DNA of 64,000 bases. Origin: Rhodanobacter sp. AS-Z3. GTDB lineage: Bacteria; Pseudomonadota; Gammaproteobacteria; Xanthomonadales; Rhodanobacteraceae. Location of the stretch: positions 3,805,001-3,869,000 of the forward strand of contig NZ_CP119392.1 in NCBI RefSeq assembly GCF_029224025.1, read 5' to 3'. The notes beneath the pieces are model-generated. The model ran no database searches. It had not been told where the DNA came from and saw only the letters and a program-made list of their open reading frames with translations. Below are positions 45,284 to 55,390 of the stretch, in pieces. Within the stretch, counting starts at the first letter, position 1; every line of letters begins with the position of its first letter. A program made the translations under genes and the position numbers.

Positions 45284-46371
45284 TTGAATATGAAAACCTC
45301 GCCCTGTCCAATCGATCATTTTTCGAGGAATACCTGAAGAGCTTCGATCAGACGATGCGAGGCGGCTGGTACGTACTTGGAAAGAATGTCGAATCGTTCG
45401 AGCGACGTTTTGCCAGCTACTGTGGCGTGGATCACTGCGTCGGTTTAGCTTCAGGGCTGGATGCGCTCGATCTCTCGCTACGGGTATTTGGATTCGAGCC
45501 GGGTAGCGAAGTCCTTGTCCCGTCCAACACCTACATAGCGACGATCCTCTCAATTCTGCATTGCGGGCTCGTCCCGGTTCTGGTGGAGCCCGACCCCGCC
45601 ACTTATAACCTTGATCCAAATCTTGTCGAAGATGCCATTACGTCAAGAACTGTGGCCATCATGGTCGTGCATCTGTACGGAAAGATCTGCCCGATGGACG
45701 AGGTCATGACTATCGCCAATGCGCACGGGCTGAAGGTCATCGAAGACTGCGCCCAAGCACATGGCGCCATGCTCAATGGCAAGAAAGCCGGCTCGTTCGG
45801 ACATTGCAACGCGTTCAGCTTCTATCCCACCAAGAACCTCGGCGCATTGGGCGACGCGGGTGCAATAACCACCGATGACGCCGACCTGGCGCAAGCCATT
45901 CGGGTGCTTCGCAACTATGGTTCGAGAATCAAATATTACAATGAGGTCGTGGGCTACAACTCCAGGCTCGACGAAATTCAGGCCGGCTTCCTCAACGTCA
46001 AGCTAGGCCACCTCGATTCAATCAACAACCATAAACGCGAACTCGCGGATAGCTACTTCAAAAAACTCGGTGATAGCGTCGTCAAGCCGGTCCGTAACGC
46101 CAGCTTCCATGACGTCTTCCACATCTTCAACGTCCGACACCCAAGGCGTGACGATCTGAAGGCGTGGCTCCTGGAGCGGGGTATCAAGACGGATATTCAC
46201 TACCCACTCGCACCCGCCCGCCAGGCCGCGATGCAGGGCCTGCTGAAAAGCACTGATTTTCCAGTCGCAGACGATATTCATGCGACCACGTTGAGCCTGC
46301 CCATCTCTTACTTCCACACCACAACCGACATCGAGACCGTGGCTGCGGCAATAAACGAATTTGGAGCCTGA
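45280..46371 (+). CDS. DegT/DnrJ/EryC1/StrS sugar aminotransferase
   Basis: This 363-residue PLP enzyme has the catalytic Lys in [17 protein letters not shown], the upstream PLP/substrate segments [15 protein letters not shown] and [14 protein letters not shown], and the acid in [11 protein letters not shown]. Coupled by a 4-base overlap to the FdtA-like ketoisomerase, it most likely aminates carbon 3 of a dTDP-3-keto-6-deoxyhexose (FdtB or QdtB role). Whether the product is Fuc3N or Qui3N cannot be told. O-antigens with Fuc3NAc branches on rhamnan are known from Xanthomonas, which fits this locus. Confidence 0.9.
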   Translation: MIEYENLALSNRSFFEEYLKSFDQTMRGGWYVLGKNVESFERRFASYCGVDHCVGLASGLDALDLSLRVFGFEPGSEVLVPSNTYIATILSILHCGLVPVLVEPDPATYNLDPNLVEDAITSRTVAIMVVHLYGKICPMDEVMTIANAHGLKVIEDCAQAHGAMLNGKKAGSFGHCNAFSFYPTKNLGALGDAGAITTDDADLAQAIRVLRNYGSRIKYYNEVVGYNSRLDEIQAGFLNVKLGHLDSINNHKRELADSYFKKLGDSVVKPVRNASFHDVFHIFNVRHPRRDDLKAWLLERGIKTDIHYPLAPARQAAMQGLLKSTDFPVADDIHATTLSLPISYFHTTTDIETVAAAINEFGA

Positions 46372-46372
46372 C

Positions 46373-47053
46373 ATGCGCAGTTTTGCCGTAGCGCATGGCC
46401 GTAGCTCCAAGGCTGAAAAGATCGAAGCCGTACTTTGCGAAGCACTTGATATAGATAGGGTGCGTGGCTGTACGATTCTCGATATTGGCGCCGGCAGTGG
46501 TCATATCGCAGCCCACTTTACCGCCGATAACGTAGTGACTGCGGCTGACGTCGAAGACCAGTTGGTCGTTCGGGACCCGAACCTGCGGTTTGTCCGTCTT
46601 GGCGGCGACCGGCTCCCTTCCGACGACGCCCAGTTCGACATCGTTGTACTCAATCATGTCCTCGCTTACGTGCCCGATCAGCTTGCGCTGTTACGAGAGG
46701 TCGGACGAGTACTTAAAGCCGACGGCTGCTGCTACGTTGCAAATCCGAACAGGCTTTTCCCGCTCGATCCCCATTCGCACATGCCGTTCGTGCACTACCT
46801 TCCACAGACTTGGTACGAAGGGGTCGTCAACCGCGTGAGACACGCCAGCGAGCGCATCCTTCTGCACACCACAGGAGGCATGCGTGATTTATTCATCAAG
46901 GCTGACCTCGACTGGACGGATTACACCGTCAATGTTTTACATGATCCTGATCGCTACCACACCAACGCTCCTTTCCGCACTCCCCAGTGGCGTTGGCTCT
47001 CCCGGCTCTCGCCGACGAACATTTTTGTGGTAAGAAAGCGGTCCCCTAAATGA
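46373..47053 (+). CDS. SAM-dependent methyltransferase (type 11-like)
   Basis: This 226-residue class I methyltransferase has motif I TILDIGAGSGHIAAHF, the post-I acid around VVTAADVEDQ, and motif IV region FDIVVLNHVLAYVPDQ. The C-terminal half has the YLPQTWYEGV region common in methyltransferases of polysaccharide loci. The ATG at 46373 lies just after the aminotransferase stop; a TTG at 46361 is possible. It overlaps the next gene by 4 bases (ATGA). The substrate is probably a sugar or lipid-linked glycan (inference from context). Confidence 0.82.
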   Translation: MRSFAVAHGRSSKAEKIEAVLCEALDIDRVRGCTILDIGAGSGHIAAHFTADNVVTAADVEDQLVVRDPNLRFVRLGGDRLPSDDAQFDIVVLNHVLAYVPDQLALLREVGRVLKADGCCYVANPNRLFPLDPHSHMPFVHYLPQTWYEGVVNRVRHASERILLHTTGGMRDLFIKADLDWTDYTVNVLHDPDRYHTNAPFRTPQWRWLSRLSPTNIFVVRKRSPK

Positions 47054-48018
47054 AAAACAAACACGCCTTACGGCTAACGGCGTCGATCCTCCTGATGGCG
47101 GGAGTCCTGTGGTTTTTCTGGTCGCAAGTTCGACGCCATTGGGATCAGCTAGAACATCTCCACTTGCATTTCTTCTGGCCAGCAATGCTCTTGGCCTTGG
47201 TACTGGTGCTGATACATTATGTGATTGCAACCCTTGCTTGGCGGACGGTCATTGTCGGGAAGAGCGGTCAGCCACTAACAATCACCCAAAGCATCGGCCT
47301 CTCGAACATATCCCAGTTGACCAAATATGTTCCCGGAAAGGTTTGGTCGTACGCAATTCAGATGCATCTTCTCGCTGCCCACGGCATATCCAAGTCACGG
47401 GTGCTGTCAGTCAACGTCATCATGCTTCTGTCATTGACAGGATCGTCGACGGTAATCGGAACTGGATATCTGTGGTTTTCCGGCATGATCCTGCCAAGGC
47501 CGCTCTCGGCACTGATTTTTTCTGCGGCACTGACCGCCTATCTATTGTTGGTTTTTGGTGGAACCTGGACCGCTAATTTGCTCGTTCGGCTGATCAATCG
47601 CCTTTTTCGTCAACGAATTGATACTTTCGACGCGCCGCTCGCAACCATGATCCGTGCCCACGGACTTAACCTCCTATCCAATCTGCTCTATGGAATTTCG
47701 GGTTACTTTGTCGCCATTGGTATCGGCATGCCAAGCGACTTCGCGTTGATAGTGCCGATCTCGGCTGCAATGTTGTTATCCGATACGGTGGGATTCTTCG
47801 TTTTTCTGGCGCCGGGCGGCATCGGCGTGCGCGAGAGCGTAATGTACGCAATGCTCAAATCGGCAGTGGATATTCAGACTTGCTTTGTGCTGCCGCTTGC
47901 GTTTCGATTAGTCACTACAATCAACGACCTGATTCTTGGTGGCACTGCGGCAGTGCTGTTGAATCACTTTTCCAAGCGCTCGACGCGAAGGTCAGCGGCT
48001 GATGATCTCCAGTTGTGA
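47050..48018 (+). CDS. LPG-synthase-like transmembrane protein (UPF0104 type)
   Basis: The 322-residue protein has about eight membrane helices and the family motif SNISQLTKYVPGKVWSYAIQ, typical of the transmembrane part of lysylphosphatidylglycerol synthase and related AglD-type proteins. It contains LAPGGIGVRESVM, another family segment. No synthetase domain is attached. In sugar loci such proteins are thought to act in lipid-carrier or flipping steps, but this is not proven. It overlaps the methyltransferase gene by 4 bases. Base composition is clearly AT-richer than the housekeeping genes. Confidence 0.82.
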   Translation: MKNKHALRLTASILLMAGVLWFFWSQVRRHWDQLEHLHLHFFWPAMLLALVLVLIHYVIATLAWRTVIVGKSGQPLTITQSIGLSNISQLTKYVPGKVWSYAIQMHLLAAHGISKSRVLSVNVIMLLSLTGSSTVIGTGYLWFSGMILPRPLSALIFSAALTAYLLLVFGGTWTANLLVRLINRLFRQRIDTFDAPLATMIRAHGLNLLSNLLYGISGYFVAIGIGMPSDFALIVPISAAMLLSDTVGFFVFLAPGGIGVRESVMYAMLKSAVDIQTCFVLPLAFRLVTTINDLILGGTAAVLLNHFSKRSTRRSAADDLQL

Positions 48019-48344
48019 CGCCGGAGAATGATTGGCAGCATGTTGAACTCTAGATCTTTATGTATGGCCTAGTCCATCGGATGGCTTCACAAACTGGCAA
48101 AGCAGGCATTATCAATGGAACCAAGCTACCGTTGCGATCTTGGAATTCCTCTATCGATGCGACCGAAACAAACGCGTCAAAGTCGTGATACATCCCGGTG
48201 CTGGCGTCGGAATGAAAACAGCAAATCGAACGAAACGCGGTGGCGACGGTCGCACGCCATCAACGTGGCGTGCAACGAAAAGTCACATCGTCATCTAGTA
48301 TCGTTGGGCACCTCGATACACATCAGCCCGCACAAGGCACACAT
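48019..48344. other. Non-coding gap before the GtrB-like gene
   Basis: This 326-base AT-richer stretch has no convincing frame or motif on either strand. It may carry the promoter of the GT2 gene or remnants of a deleted gene. I see no hairpin terminator after the preceding membrane-protein gene. Confidence 0.35.
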
Positions 48345-49298
48345 ATGAAATTGATCATCCAGATACCCTGCCTCAACGAGTCCGAAACGCTGGCCATCGC
48401 CTTGGCCGACTTGCCACGAGAAGTGCCGGGATTCGACACCGTTGAATGGTTGATCATCGATGATGGATCCACCGACAATACTGCGGATGTAGCACGTCGA
48501 AATGGCGTTGACCACGTGGTGACCCATCGGGTTAACCGGGGGCTGGCGGTTGGCTTCATGTCAGGGATCGACGCCTGTCTCCGCCTGGGGGCCGATGTGA
48601 TCGTGAATACTGACGCGGATAACCAATACTGCGGCGCGGACATACCGAAGCTTACCGCGCCCGTACTTGCGCACGAAGCAGACATAGTCATCGGTGCACG
48701 TCCCATTGATGAGACAGCGCACTTTTCCTGGATCAAGAAGAAGCTGCAGCGGCTTGGTAGCTGGGCCGTGCGCGTGGCCAGCAAAACCGATGTCGCTGAC
48801 GCGCCCAGCGGATTTCGCGCCATCAGCCGCGAAGCTGCAATGCGCTTGAACGTATTCAGTGCTTATACCTACACACTGGAAACCATCATCCAGGCTGGCC
48901 AGAGCAATCTCACCATCGCCTCTGTACCGATCCGAACCAACGGCGACCTTAGACCATCACGCCTGGTCAAGAGCATCTCCAGCTACGTCAATCGTTCGCT
49001 GATGACGATTCTTCGCGTGTTCGTCATCTACCGGCCGCTCGCGCTCTTTTTCTACGTGGGTTCTGTGTTTCTCACAATCGGTCTGCTGGCCGGCATAAGA
49101 TTCGTGTATTTCTACCTGCATGGCAGTGGCGATGGACACATCCAGTCAGTGGTCCTCGCTTCGCTGTGCGTGACTTTGTCCATGCTGCTGTACATGATGG
49201 GGCTGATCGGCGATCTGATTGCCACCAATCGCAAGTTGATGGAAAACATCGATGCTCGCCTCAAGAAGATCGTCTACGACAGCGAAAAGCAGCTGTAG
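48345..49298 (+). CDS. GtrB/DPM1-like GT2 glycosyltransferase with C-terminal membrane helices
   Basis: The 317-residue protein has a GT-A domain (IQIPCLNESETL, IIDDGSTDNT, VNTDADNQYCG) and a conserved SGFRAISREAAMRL segment. Two hydrophobic helices near the C-terminus (about 240-265 and 275-300) are typical of GtrB-like polyprenyl-phosphate sugar synthases. Such enzymes load a single sugar onto undecaprenyl phosphate on the cytoplasmic face. Flipping and transfer by a periplasmic GT-C enzyme then decorate a finished glycan. A large GT-C protein is encoded on the other half of this locus. The start is ATG 48345, which gives the usual N-terminus. Confidence 0.88.
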   Translation: MKLIIQIPCLNESETLAIALADLPREVPGFDTVEWLIIDDGSTDNTADVARRNGVDHVVTHRVNRGLAVGFMSGIDACLRLGADVIVNTDADNQYCGADIPKLTAPVLAHEADIVIGARPIDETAHFSWIKKKLQRLGSWAVRVASKTDVADAPSGFRAISREAAMRLNVFSAYTYTLETIIQAGQSNLTIASVPIRTNGDLRPSRLVKSISSYVNRSLMTILRVFVIYRPLALFFYVGSVFLTIGLLAGIRFVYFYLHGSGDGHIQSVVLASLCVTLSMLLYMMGLIGDLIATNRKLMENIDARLKKIVYDSEKQL

Positions 49299-49376
49299 CC
49301 GTTCGATTGCCAAATGGTGGTTAGTTCACGCAGCAACCTTCACAGATGCACGATTCGCAATTCTTTTGGTCGATAG

Positions 49377-49522
49377 AAACCGGCTTTACCTAGGCGAACG
49401 GAGCTACTTTTGTGGTCCGTTACGCTACAAGATTGGTTATTGCTCTGGCGTTCTGCTCGCCCCGGCAGCTATCTCGGAGAAGACGATATAGTGCGTATTA
49501 AAGATGTCTACGGGTGGACCTG
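49377..49522 (+). pseudogene. Possible C-terminal remnant of a lost gene
   Basis: A frame open from 49377 to the TGA at 49520-49522 reads like a real protein end: it is hydrophobic, then has WRSARPGSYLGEDDIVRIKD. It has no start codon and is closed upstream by TAG at 49374. I do not recognise the family. It sits in a 282-base gap between two genes of the locus, so a deletion remnant is possible, but chance is not excluded. Confidence 0.2.
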
Positions 49523-49580
49523 AATCCATCAACTGCGATCCCTGACAACAGCCTTCAGCCGAATACTCCGAGGAACCACC

Positions 49581-50159
49581 ATGACCAACCTTCGCCGAAC
49601 GCTCACCGTACTTGCGATTGCCTCCGCGCTGATGCTTGCTGGATGCAACTCCGGACAGGGCAACTCCTCCGCAACTCAGCCAGCAACAGCGGTTCCCCAA
49701 GCTTCCGCGGCCGCCGGCGACGCGCTCACTCCTGATCAGGTCAATGTGCAGGTGTCATTGCAAGGCAGGCCCAGCCTCTCGGCAGATGGTCAATGGATCA
49801 ATGTGACTACAAACCTGACCAACAACGGCAAGACAACTCTCACCTCAACGGGTGCCCACGCCGTCAACCTGGGCGCGCGCGCTGCCGACACCGGTAGCGA
49901 GATCCTTGACAAAGGTTTCCCACGGGCGCAGATCCCTGATATCGCCCCGGGCAGCCAGGCTTCGGTGAGTATTCGTTTACCCGTCGATCAACTCCTGGGC
50001 AAATCAGCGGAGATCCTGCCAGTGCAGGAAGGTATCGCCTGGTTTGACAGATGGGGTACCAAGCCGCTGACCGTGGGTCCCTTCAGCACCTGTGCCAACC
50101 CAACAATCGGCAAGGTGTGTGATGCAGAAGGGAAGCCGTTAGTGGCGTCCGCACAGTGA
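49581..50159 (+). CDS. Putative lipoprotein of unknown function
   Basis: The 192-residue product has a lipoprotein signal (LRRTLTVLAIASALMLAGC), with the lipobox LAGC placing the modified Cys at residue 22. A Ser/Gln/Ala-rich spacer follows. The mature domain looks like a beta-sandwich with LSADGQWINVTTNLTNNGKT, similar to surface proteins that compare with sugar-binding or FxLYD folds. I do not recognise a named family. Its place inside the polysaccharide locus suggests an envelope role, but nothing more. The ATG is well placed after an AGGAACC-like ribosome site. Confidence 0.75.
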   Translation: MTNLRRTLTVLAIASALMLAGCNSGQGNSSATQPATAVPQASAAAGDALTPDQVNVQVSLQGRPSLSADGQWINVTTNLTNNGKTTLTSTGAHAVNLGARAADTGSEILDKGFPRAQIPDIAPGSQASVSIRLPVDQLLGKSAEILPVQEGIAWFDRWGTKPLTVGPFSTCANPTIGKVCDAEGKPLVASAQ

Positions 50160-50380
50160 TCCGAGAGAGCCAGCGCGGGGACGGGAACCTGACGCGCGTT
50201 GAATCTCACGTCGCGGTAAATCCACGTAACGCATACCGGGCCGGCCAGCACCCGCGCAGAAGCCGGTGATACCGGTAATTAGCCACTTGCTCAAGCCGGC
50301 ACCACCAGTATGTGAATAGGCCAGGTTCCGGGAAACCGTTACATTAGTTGATTACTTCAAGTACACAACTGAGGTGCACC

Positions 50381-51319
50381 GTGGATTTCTTGAAAAGGAT
50401 GAAAAGGCGACTTGCCAGAGGCAGCCTGGATCGACTCATCGATCCTCGTCATTTTCAACCACGGCTGCCACTACCTGCCAGATACAGCCGCGAGCAATTG
50501 CTCGGCGCTCTTGAGGCATCGAGCATTGATGGCTCCGCACCGGGCGAAATGGCTGCCTACGTTAACGCCGACTTCGAAAGGTTCATCCACACGATGGGCC
50601 TCGTTGCGGAGGATACGAACGGGCGCTCGCTCGAAATCGGTGCAAATCCCTACTTCAATACCCTTTTGTTCAGGGCGTTTCGACCCTCATTGAAGATGGA
50701 TCTGATCAATTACTTCGGCGGAGAAATACATCAGGCGGTGCAACACGTTTCATTCCCCGGATTCGATGGAATCCCGGAAGAGATCGATATGGCCTACTTC
50801 AATGCCAACCTGGAGCTGCACACTCTTCCATTCGAGGACGACACGTTTGATGTTGTCCTGTTTTGTGAGGTACTAGAACACCTCACGAATGATCCACTGC
50901 ATGCCATGATGGAATTGAAGCGCATCCTGAAGCCGGGAGGACAACTGGTCCTGACCACGCCCAACGCGGCGCGGCTGGAAAATGTCTCAGCGTTCATCGA
51001 GGGACGGAATATGTATGACCCGTACTCGAAGTACGGCGCCTATGGCCGGCACAACCGGGAATATACGCGCCACGAACTGGTCAGCCTTCTGAAGCACTGC
51101 GGCTTCGATGTGCAGACGTCCTACACCGCAAACGTGCATGACGACATTCCACCACGGGCCGAGCATATCGGGTTGATCAATGCAGCCATCGATTCTGTCG
51201 TCAACCGCAAACATGATCTTGGCCAGTACCTGTTCACGTCTTCGATCAATGCAAGCCCAGCACAAGCAGAACGGCCATCCTGGCTCTTCCGGAGTTATCC
51301 GCCGGAAGAGATGGTTTGA
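50381..51319 (+). CDS. SAM-dependent methyltransferase
   Basis: The 312-residue class I methyltransferase has motif I SLEIGANPYFNTLL, motif IV FDVVLFCEVLEHLTNDP and the following ELKRILKPGGQLVLTTPN, a type 11/23 pattern. An N-terminal helical region of about 75 residues precedes it. I chose GTG 50381 because GAGG lies 7 bases upstream; a TTG at 50348 also exists. It is the last plus-strand gene of the locus and faces manB, with a 65-base gap. A glycan or sugar substrate is inferred from context only. Confidence 0.82.
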   Translation: MDFLKRMKRRLARGSLDRLIDPRHFQPRLPLPARYSREQLLGALEASSIDGSAPGEMAAYVNADFERFIHTMGLVAEDTNGRSLEIGANPYFNTLLFRAFRPSLKMDLINYFGGEIHQAVQHVSFPGFDGIPEEIDMAYFNANLELHTLPFEDDTFDVVLFCEVLEHLTNDPLHAMMELKRILKPGGQLVLTTPNAARLENVSAFIEGRNMYDPYSKYGAYGRHNREYTRHELVSLLKHCGFDVQTSYTANVHDDIPPRAEHIGLINAAIDSVVNRKHDLGQYLFTSSINASPAQAERPSWLFRSYPPEEMV

Positions 51320-51384
51320 TCAGTATGATAGGCGCCACCTGACCGTGGTTGCAGCCAGACTTTGAGTCTCAAGCACCGGGCGTC

Positions 51385-52725
51385 TCATGCGGTGATCAAC
51401 GCCCGAAGTTCGGCTGTCCTGGTCTCAAGCAACTCCAAATCGCCGCGGGTTTCGACATTCAGTCGCAACAGCGGCTCGGTATTCGATGAGCGCACATTGA
51501 ACCGCCACTGCGCAAACTCCAGACTCAGCCCATCGGTGCGATCCTCGACAAGCGACTCGGCTGCATAGTGATCATGTAGTCGCCGCACTACGGTCGCCGC
51601 GTCGCTCACCTTGAAATTGATTTCGCCGCTACACGGATATGCGGCGATACGCTGCTCGACCATCTGCGCCAGCGACATGCCGCTGATGCTGACCCGCTCA
51701 GCGATAAGCAACCACGGGATCATGCCCGAATCGCAATAGGCGAATTCGCGAAAATAATGGTGCGCACTCATTTCGCCGCCGTACACGGCGTCCTCCGCAC
51801 GCATGCGCTCCTTGATGAAGGCATGGCCAGTCTTGCACAACACAGGCACCCCGCCAGCGGCCTTCACCAAGTCGATGGTGTTCCAGCTCAACCGCGGATC
51901 GTGCACGATTTTGCCACCGGGGTGCTTGCTCAGCAGCTGCGCTGCCAACAGGCCAACCAGGTAGTAGCCTTCGATGAACTGGCCATCGGCATCGAAGAAG
52001 AAACAGCGGTCAAAATCACCATCCCAGGCAACCCCAAAATCGGCGCCATGTTTGCGGACGGCCTCCGCCGTGGCTTCGCGATTGTCCGGCAATAGCGGGT
52101 TGGGGATCCCGTGAGGAAAACTGCCATCAGGTTCATGATGGATGCGGATGAACTCGAACGGCAGATGCGGCGAAAGCTGGTCGATCACCACACCTGCCCC
52201 GCCGTTTCCCGCATTGACCACGATTTTAAGCGGCCGCAAAGCGCTGTGATCGACATAGTCAAGCAGATGACAGATATACGCGGACTTGTCTGCATCCACT
52301 CGCAGTGACCCAGCCGCCGCCGCCACAAACTCGCCAGACTCGACGAGAGCCTCGATGTCGCGCAAGCCGGTATCGCCACTGATCGGGCGGGAGCCTTCGC
52401 GCACCAGCTTCATACCGTTGTAGTCCATGGGATTGTGGCTGGCGGTCACCATGATGCCGCCGCCTGCGCCACGATGCGCAGTCTGGAAATAGACTTCCTC
52501 AGTACCACACAGACCAATGTCGATCACAGAGGCCCCACCATCGTTCAGCCCGCGCGCGACCGCCGACGCCAGCAGCGGGCTGTCCAGTCGCACATCACGC
52601 CCGACCACCACTTCCGCCGGCGTGAGGATCTGCGCGAAGGCCCGGCCGATACGGTAAGCAATGTCCTCATTCAATTCATCCGGCACGCGGCCGCGGATGT
52701 CGTAGGCTTTGAAACACTTGAGCAT
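51385..52725 (-). CDS. manB: Phosphomannomutase
   Basis: This 446-residue enzyme is very similar to E. coli CpsG/Man[10 protein letters not shown] at the N-terminus, the active-site phosphoserine in [15 protein letters not shown], the metal-binding loop [11 protein letters not shown] and [11 protein letters not shown] with the sugar-binding Glu. It interconverts mannose-6-phosphate and mannose-1-phosphate, the precursor of GDP-mannose. With Gmd and Rmd encoded in the same unit, the pathway runs on to GDP-D-rhamnose. The ManC step (GDP-mannose pyrophosphorylase) is not in the window. The start is 10 bases after the stop of the GT-C gene. Confidence 0.92.
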   Translation of the reverse strand: MLKCFKAYDIRGRVPDELNEDIAYRIGRAFAQILTPAEVVVGRDVRLDSPLLASAVARGLNDGGASVIDIGLCGTEEVYFQTAHRGAGGGIMVTASHNPMDYNGMKLVREGSRPISGDTGLRDIEALVESGEFVAAAAGSLRVDADKSAYICHLLDYVDHSALRPLKIVVNAGNGGAGVVIDQLSPHLPFEFIRIHHEPDGSFPHGIPNPLLPDNREATAEAVRKHGADFGVAWDGDFDRCFFFDADGQFIEGYYLVGLLAAQLLSKHPGGKIVHDPRLSWNTIDLVKAAGGVPVLCKTGHAFIKERMRAEDAVYGGEMSAHHYFREFAYCDSGMIPWLLIAERVSISGMSLAQMVEQRIAAYPCSGEINFKVSDAATVVRRLHDHYAAESLVEDRTDGLSLEFAQWRFNVRSSNTEPLLRLNVETRGDLELLETRTAELRALITA

Positions 52726-52735
52726 GTGTCGGATC

Positions 52736-55306
52736 TCAATGGCGGTGATGCTTGCCCTGTACAGGGGACTCGATCACCGGCGCCTGCGTGGCGGAGGGCG
52801 TCGGGCTGTTCAGGTCGATTGGTGAAATGGTCAAGGCTTCCAGTCTGATACCCAGCACACGCTCGTCACCGTTGATTCCAAGTGCCTTGGGCGTGGTGGC
52901 ATCGGGAAGGTAAAAATCAATGTGAATCTTGCGCAGGGCGTCGAGATCGGATGCAGGGACATCCAGTTGCAGTTGCGCCCCCCCTTCCGGATAGGTCACC
53001 GTCAAATGCGAACTCGCGACGCCATTCATGCTCACTTGCACGCGTTGCTTCGGATACGCCTGCGTGACCAAGCCGACCACCTTGAAGCTGAAACGCAAGT
53101 CGTGCTTCACATGCGGCAGCTGTCTCGCGTCGATCGCAATCTCCGCATGCAGACCGTTGCTCCAGACGCCCAGATTTTCCGGCGTACTCCAACCACTCGC
53201 CAACCAGTTGTTCCATGCCCCGGGCGCCGCAAAACTTACCTCGTAACCGAGCGGAAAAATCGGCGTTGCCAAGCGGTACAGATACAAATCCATGTCTTCA
53301 CGCAGAAAGGTCTTGTGCGGAAAAGAATGATTCCATTCATACGCCTTGACCTTGATCCGGGTTCTATTGACGAATTCAAAGCCTGCCGGCGGCTTTGACG
53401 ACGACGAGACCATGAAGACATCGTCATAACGCGCATTCAGCGCTCCCACATAAGACCAGTCGTCTAGGCTGGCTTGGCTCACCGTGACCGCCGGCAAGCC
53501 GAAGATGAATTTGATCGGTGTCTTCAGTTCACTGTCGTTGGGTAGCCCCGGACCCAGCGTATCGAGCAGAACCACGTCGGTGCTACCCACCGGCGCCAGT
53601 AACTGGGACAGCGACTGATACAGGCCCTCGCTTTCGTTCTGACCTAGTTGCGCCGCCGTAACACCGGCACTGTAAATCATGGTGATGGCGAGTGTGATGC
53701 TCAGCATGCGGCGTACGCTACCTCGGGGCATGCCCGCCCAAACAATAACCGTGAACAGCAACATGTAAGGAACCACTTCACTCAGAACATAACGCGCGTA
53801 GTAAGGCCCATATGGCACGACCCACTGCAGCAGCAACACGTAGACTAGGAAGCCGGCCGCGAAAAGGCGCAGAAACTCGTGGCTTGGCTCGCTTTGGCGG
53901 CGCAGCGCAAGCCCCAAGAATGCCAGCGGCAGGATCGGCCCCAGATACACAAACAGCGTGGCCAAACTACTGGACTGCAATGCCCCCCAGTGGCTGCCGA
54001 CAAGCCTCCATACGCTGTCGAGGGTTGGGTCGCCGGCAAAGCGTGAAGTCCACCCGAGCTGATAGATCTTGTAGATCCCCAGCACCAGCCCGGCAGCAAC
54101 CACCAGACCTACGAGTCGCCTCGTGGGAGACACTACGAACCTTTCGACATCGACGCGCCTGCGGCCTTGTGCAAGCACTACCAGTGTGAGCCACACAACC
54201 AATCCGAGCAGCACGATGACGGCCAGCCAGGCCTGCCAGTGGTGAGAAAAGATGGGCTCGAACGACATCCGATAGATGTCACGGGAATACTGGCCCGACC
54301 AGTGCAAACCGTAGACCACCGACATGGCATACAGCACACTCACTCCGAGCACCCAGAACTGTATCGCCCGTTGACGCAGGCGGTCGGTATCGACAGTGGC
54401 ACTGGCTACTGCCAAAGCAACGAAAAACGGGATGTACATGAAGCCGCTGATGCGTACCGCGAACAGGGCACCGAAGCTCAACATCGATAGCAGTAGCCAG
54501 CGCCGGTTGTACAGACCATCCGCGGCACGCCAGAACAACGCCAAGTAGGTAAAGCCGATCAGGGAGAAGGCCAGTGTCGGCACTTCAGTTACCGGGAATT
54601 TTGAGAAAAAAGCATGCAATGGATTGAGGGCAAGTAGCAACCCAGCGATCAATGCCGCCCGTGGCGAATCAGTCAGCGCTAGCGTCAGCCGATGCATGAA
54701 CACCACTGATAGCAGCGCGAAAAATGTCAGCGCGTAAACTGCGAACGCCCCACCGAAAATGCCGGAAAAGAGGGCCATCCAGATGGGAAACAGGTGGTAG
54801 AACTGAAAACTGAGGCCAATGTCGGCAGGGCCATTGATATACACGCCGCTGACAAAATCACCTCCCTTCAACGGCCCGCTATACGCACGTATATGACGAT
54901 TTTCGGACAGGTACCGGTCAACATACGGCGTGCCCTGCAGTTTCTCCAAGACAGTGTCCTGGGCATCGATTCCGCCCGTCCGCTCTATATAGTGAGCCAT
55001 GTTGACGTACACGCCTTCGTCCTGCCCCCCCAGCACGTAGTTGAACGCGGGCAACCGAAAGAACAGACACACGAGCAACAACAAGACCACATGCGTCCAT
55101 TTGGGCCCACCTCCAGCAGCCACCGCGACTGCCTTCGCACGCCACGCATATAGCCCGGTCAACAGCGTAGCCGCGAGAAGTATCTGCGGCGCTAGAAAAT
55201 GGCCGGTCAGGGTCGCCAGCAGACCGATTCCGCTGACGGCAAGCACCCCGACCACGGTCAGCTCCAGCACGCGATCCACTCGGGCGTTCATCTCCACGGA
55301 TTGCAT
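52736..55306 (-). CDS. Large GT-C type membrane glycosyltransferase-like protein
   Basis: The 856-residue protein has about 12 membrane helices in its first 570 residues and a roughly 280-residue soluble C-terminal domain with beta-rich segments. The first periplasmic loop holds [19 protein letters not shown]. Its paired acids match the catalytic loop pattern of GT-C (PMT/ArnT-like) enzymes that use polyprenyl-phosphate sugars. I chose ATG 55306 because AGGGA lies 7 bases upstream; ATG 55312 and a longer frame to 55357 are alternatives. It fits as the periplasmic transferase of a GtrB-type decoration system (inference). It lies between rmd and manB in the operon. Confidence 0.8.
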   Translation of the reverse strand: MQSVEMNARVDRVLELTVVGVLAVSGIGLLATLTGHFLAPQILLAATLLTGLYAWRAKAVAVAAGGGPKWTHVVLLLLVCLFFRLPAFNYVLGGQDEGVYVNMAHYIERTGGIDAQDTVLEKLQGTPYVDRYLSENRHIRAYSGPLKGGDFVSGVYINGPADIGLSFQFYHLFPIWMALFSGIFGGAFAVYALTFFALLSVVFMHRLTLALTDSPRAALIAGLLLALNPLHAFFSKFPVTEVPTLAFSLIGFTYLALFWRAADGLYNRRWLLLSMLSFGALFAVRISGFMYIPFFVALAVASATVDTDRLRQRAIQFWVLGVSVLYAMSVVYGLHWSGQYSRDIYRMSFEPIFSHHWQAWLAVIVLLGLVVWLTLVVLAQGRRRVDVERFVVSPTRRLVGLVVAAGLVLGIYKIYQLGWTSRFAGDPTLDSVWRLVGSHWGALQSSSLATLFVYLGPILPLAFLGLALRRQSEPSHEFLRLFAAGFLVYVLLLQWVVPYGPYYARYVLSEVVPYMLLFTVIVWAGMPRGSVRRMLSITLAITMIYSAGVTAAQLGQNESEGLYQSLSQLLAPVGSTDVVLLDTLGPGLPNDSELKTPIKFIFGLPAVTVSQASLDDWSYVGALNARYDDVFMVSSSSKPPAGFEFVNRTRIKVKAYEWNHSFPHKTFLREDMDLYLYRLATPIFPLGYEVSFAAPGAWNNWLASGWSTPENLGVWSNGLHAEIAIDARQLPHVKHDLRFSFKVVGLVTQAYPKQRVQVSMNGVASSHLTVTYPEGGAQLQLDVPASDLDALRKIHIDFYLPDATTPKALGINGDERVLGIRLEALTISPIDLNSPTPSATQAPVIESPVQGKHHRH

Positions 55307-55390
55307 ATTCATTTCCCTGCGCTCGTCAGATTCGGCGATCCGGCAATACCGGAGCACGGCCTTGAGAAATCAAGACCGCATGTAGGCACG

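Noticed and set aside
51357..51369. Short hairpin between the last methyltransferase and manB
   Set aside because: Only a 5-bp stem without a T tract; too weak to call a terminator.
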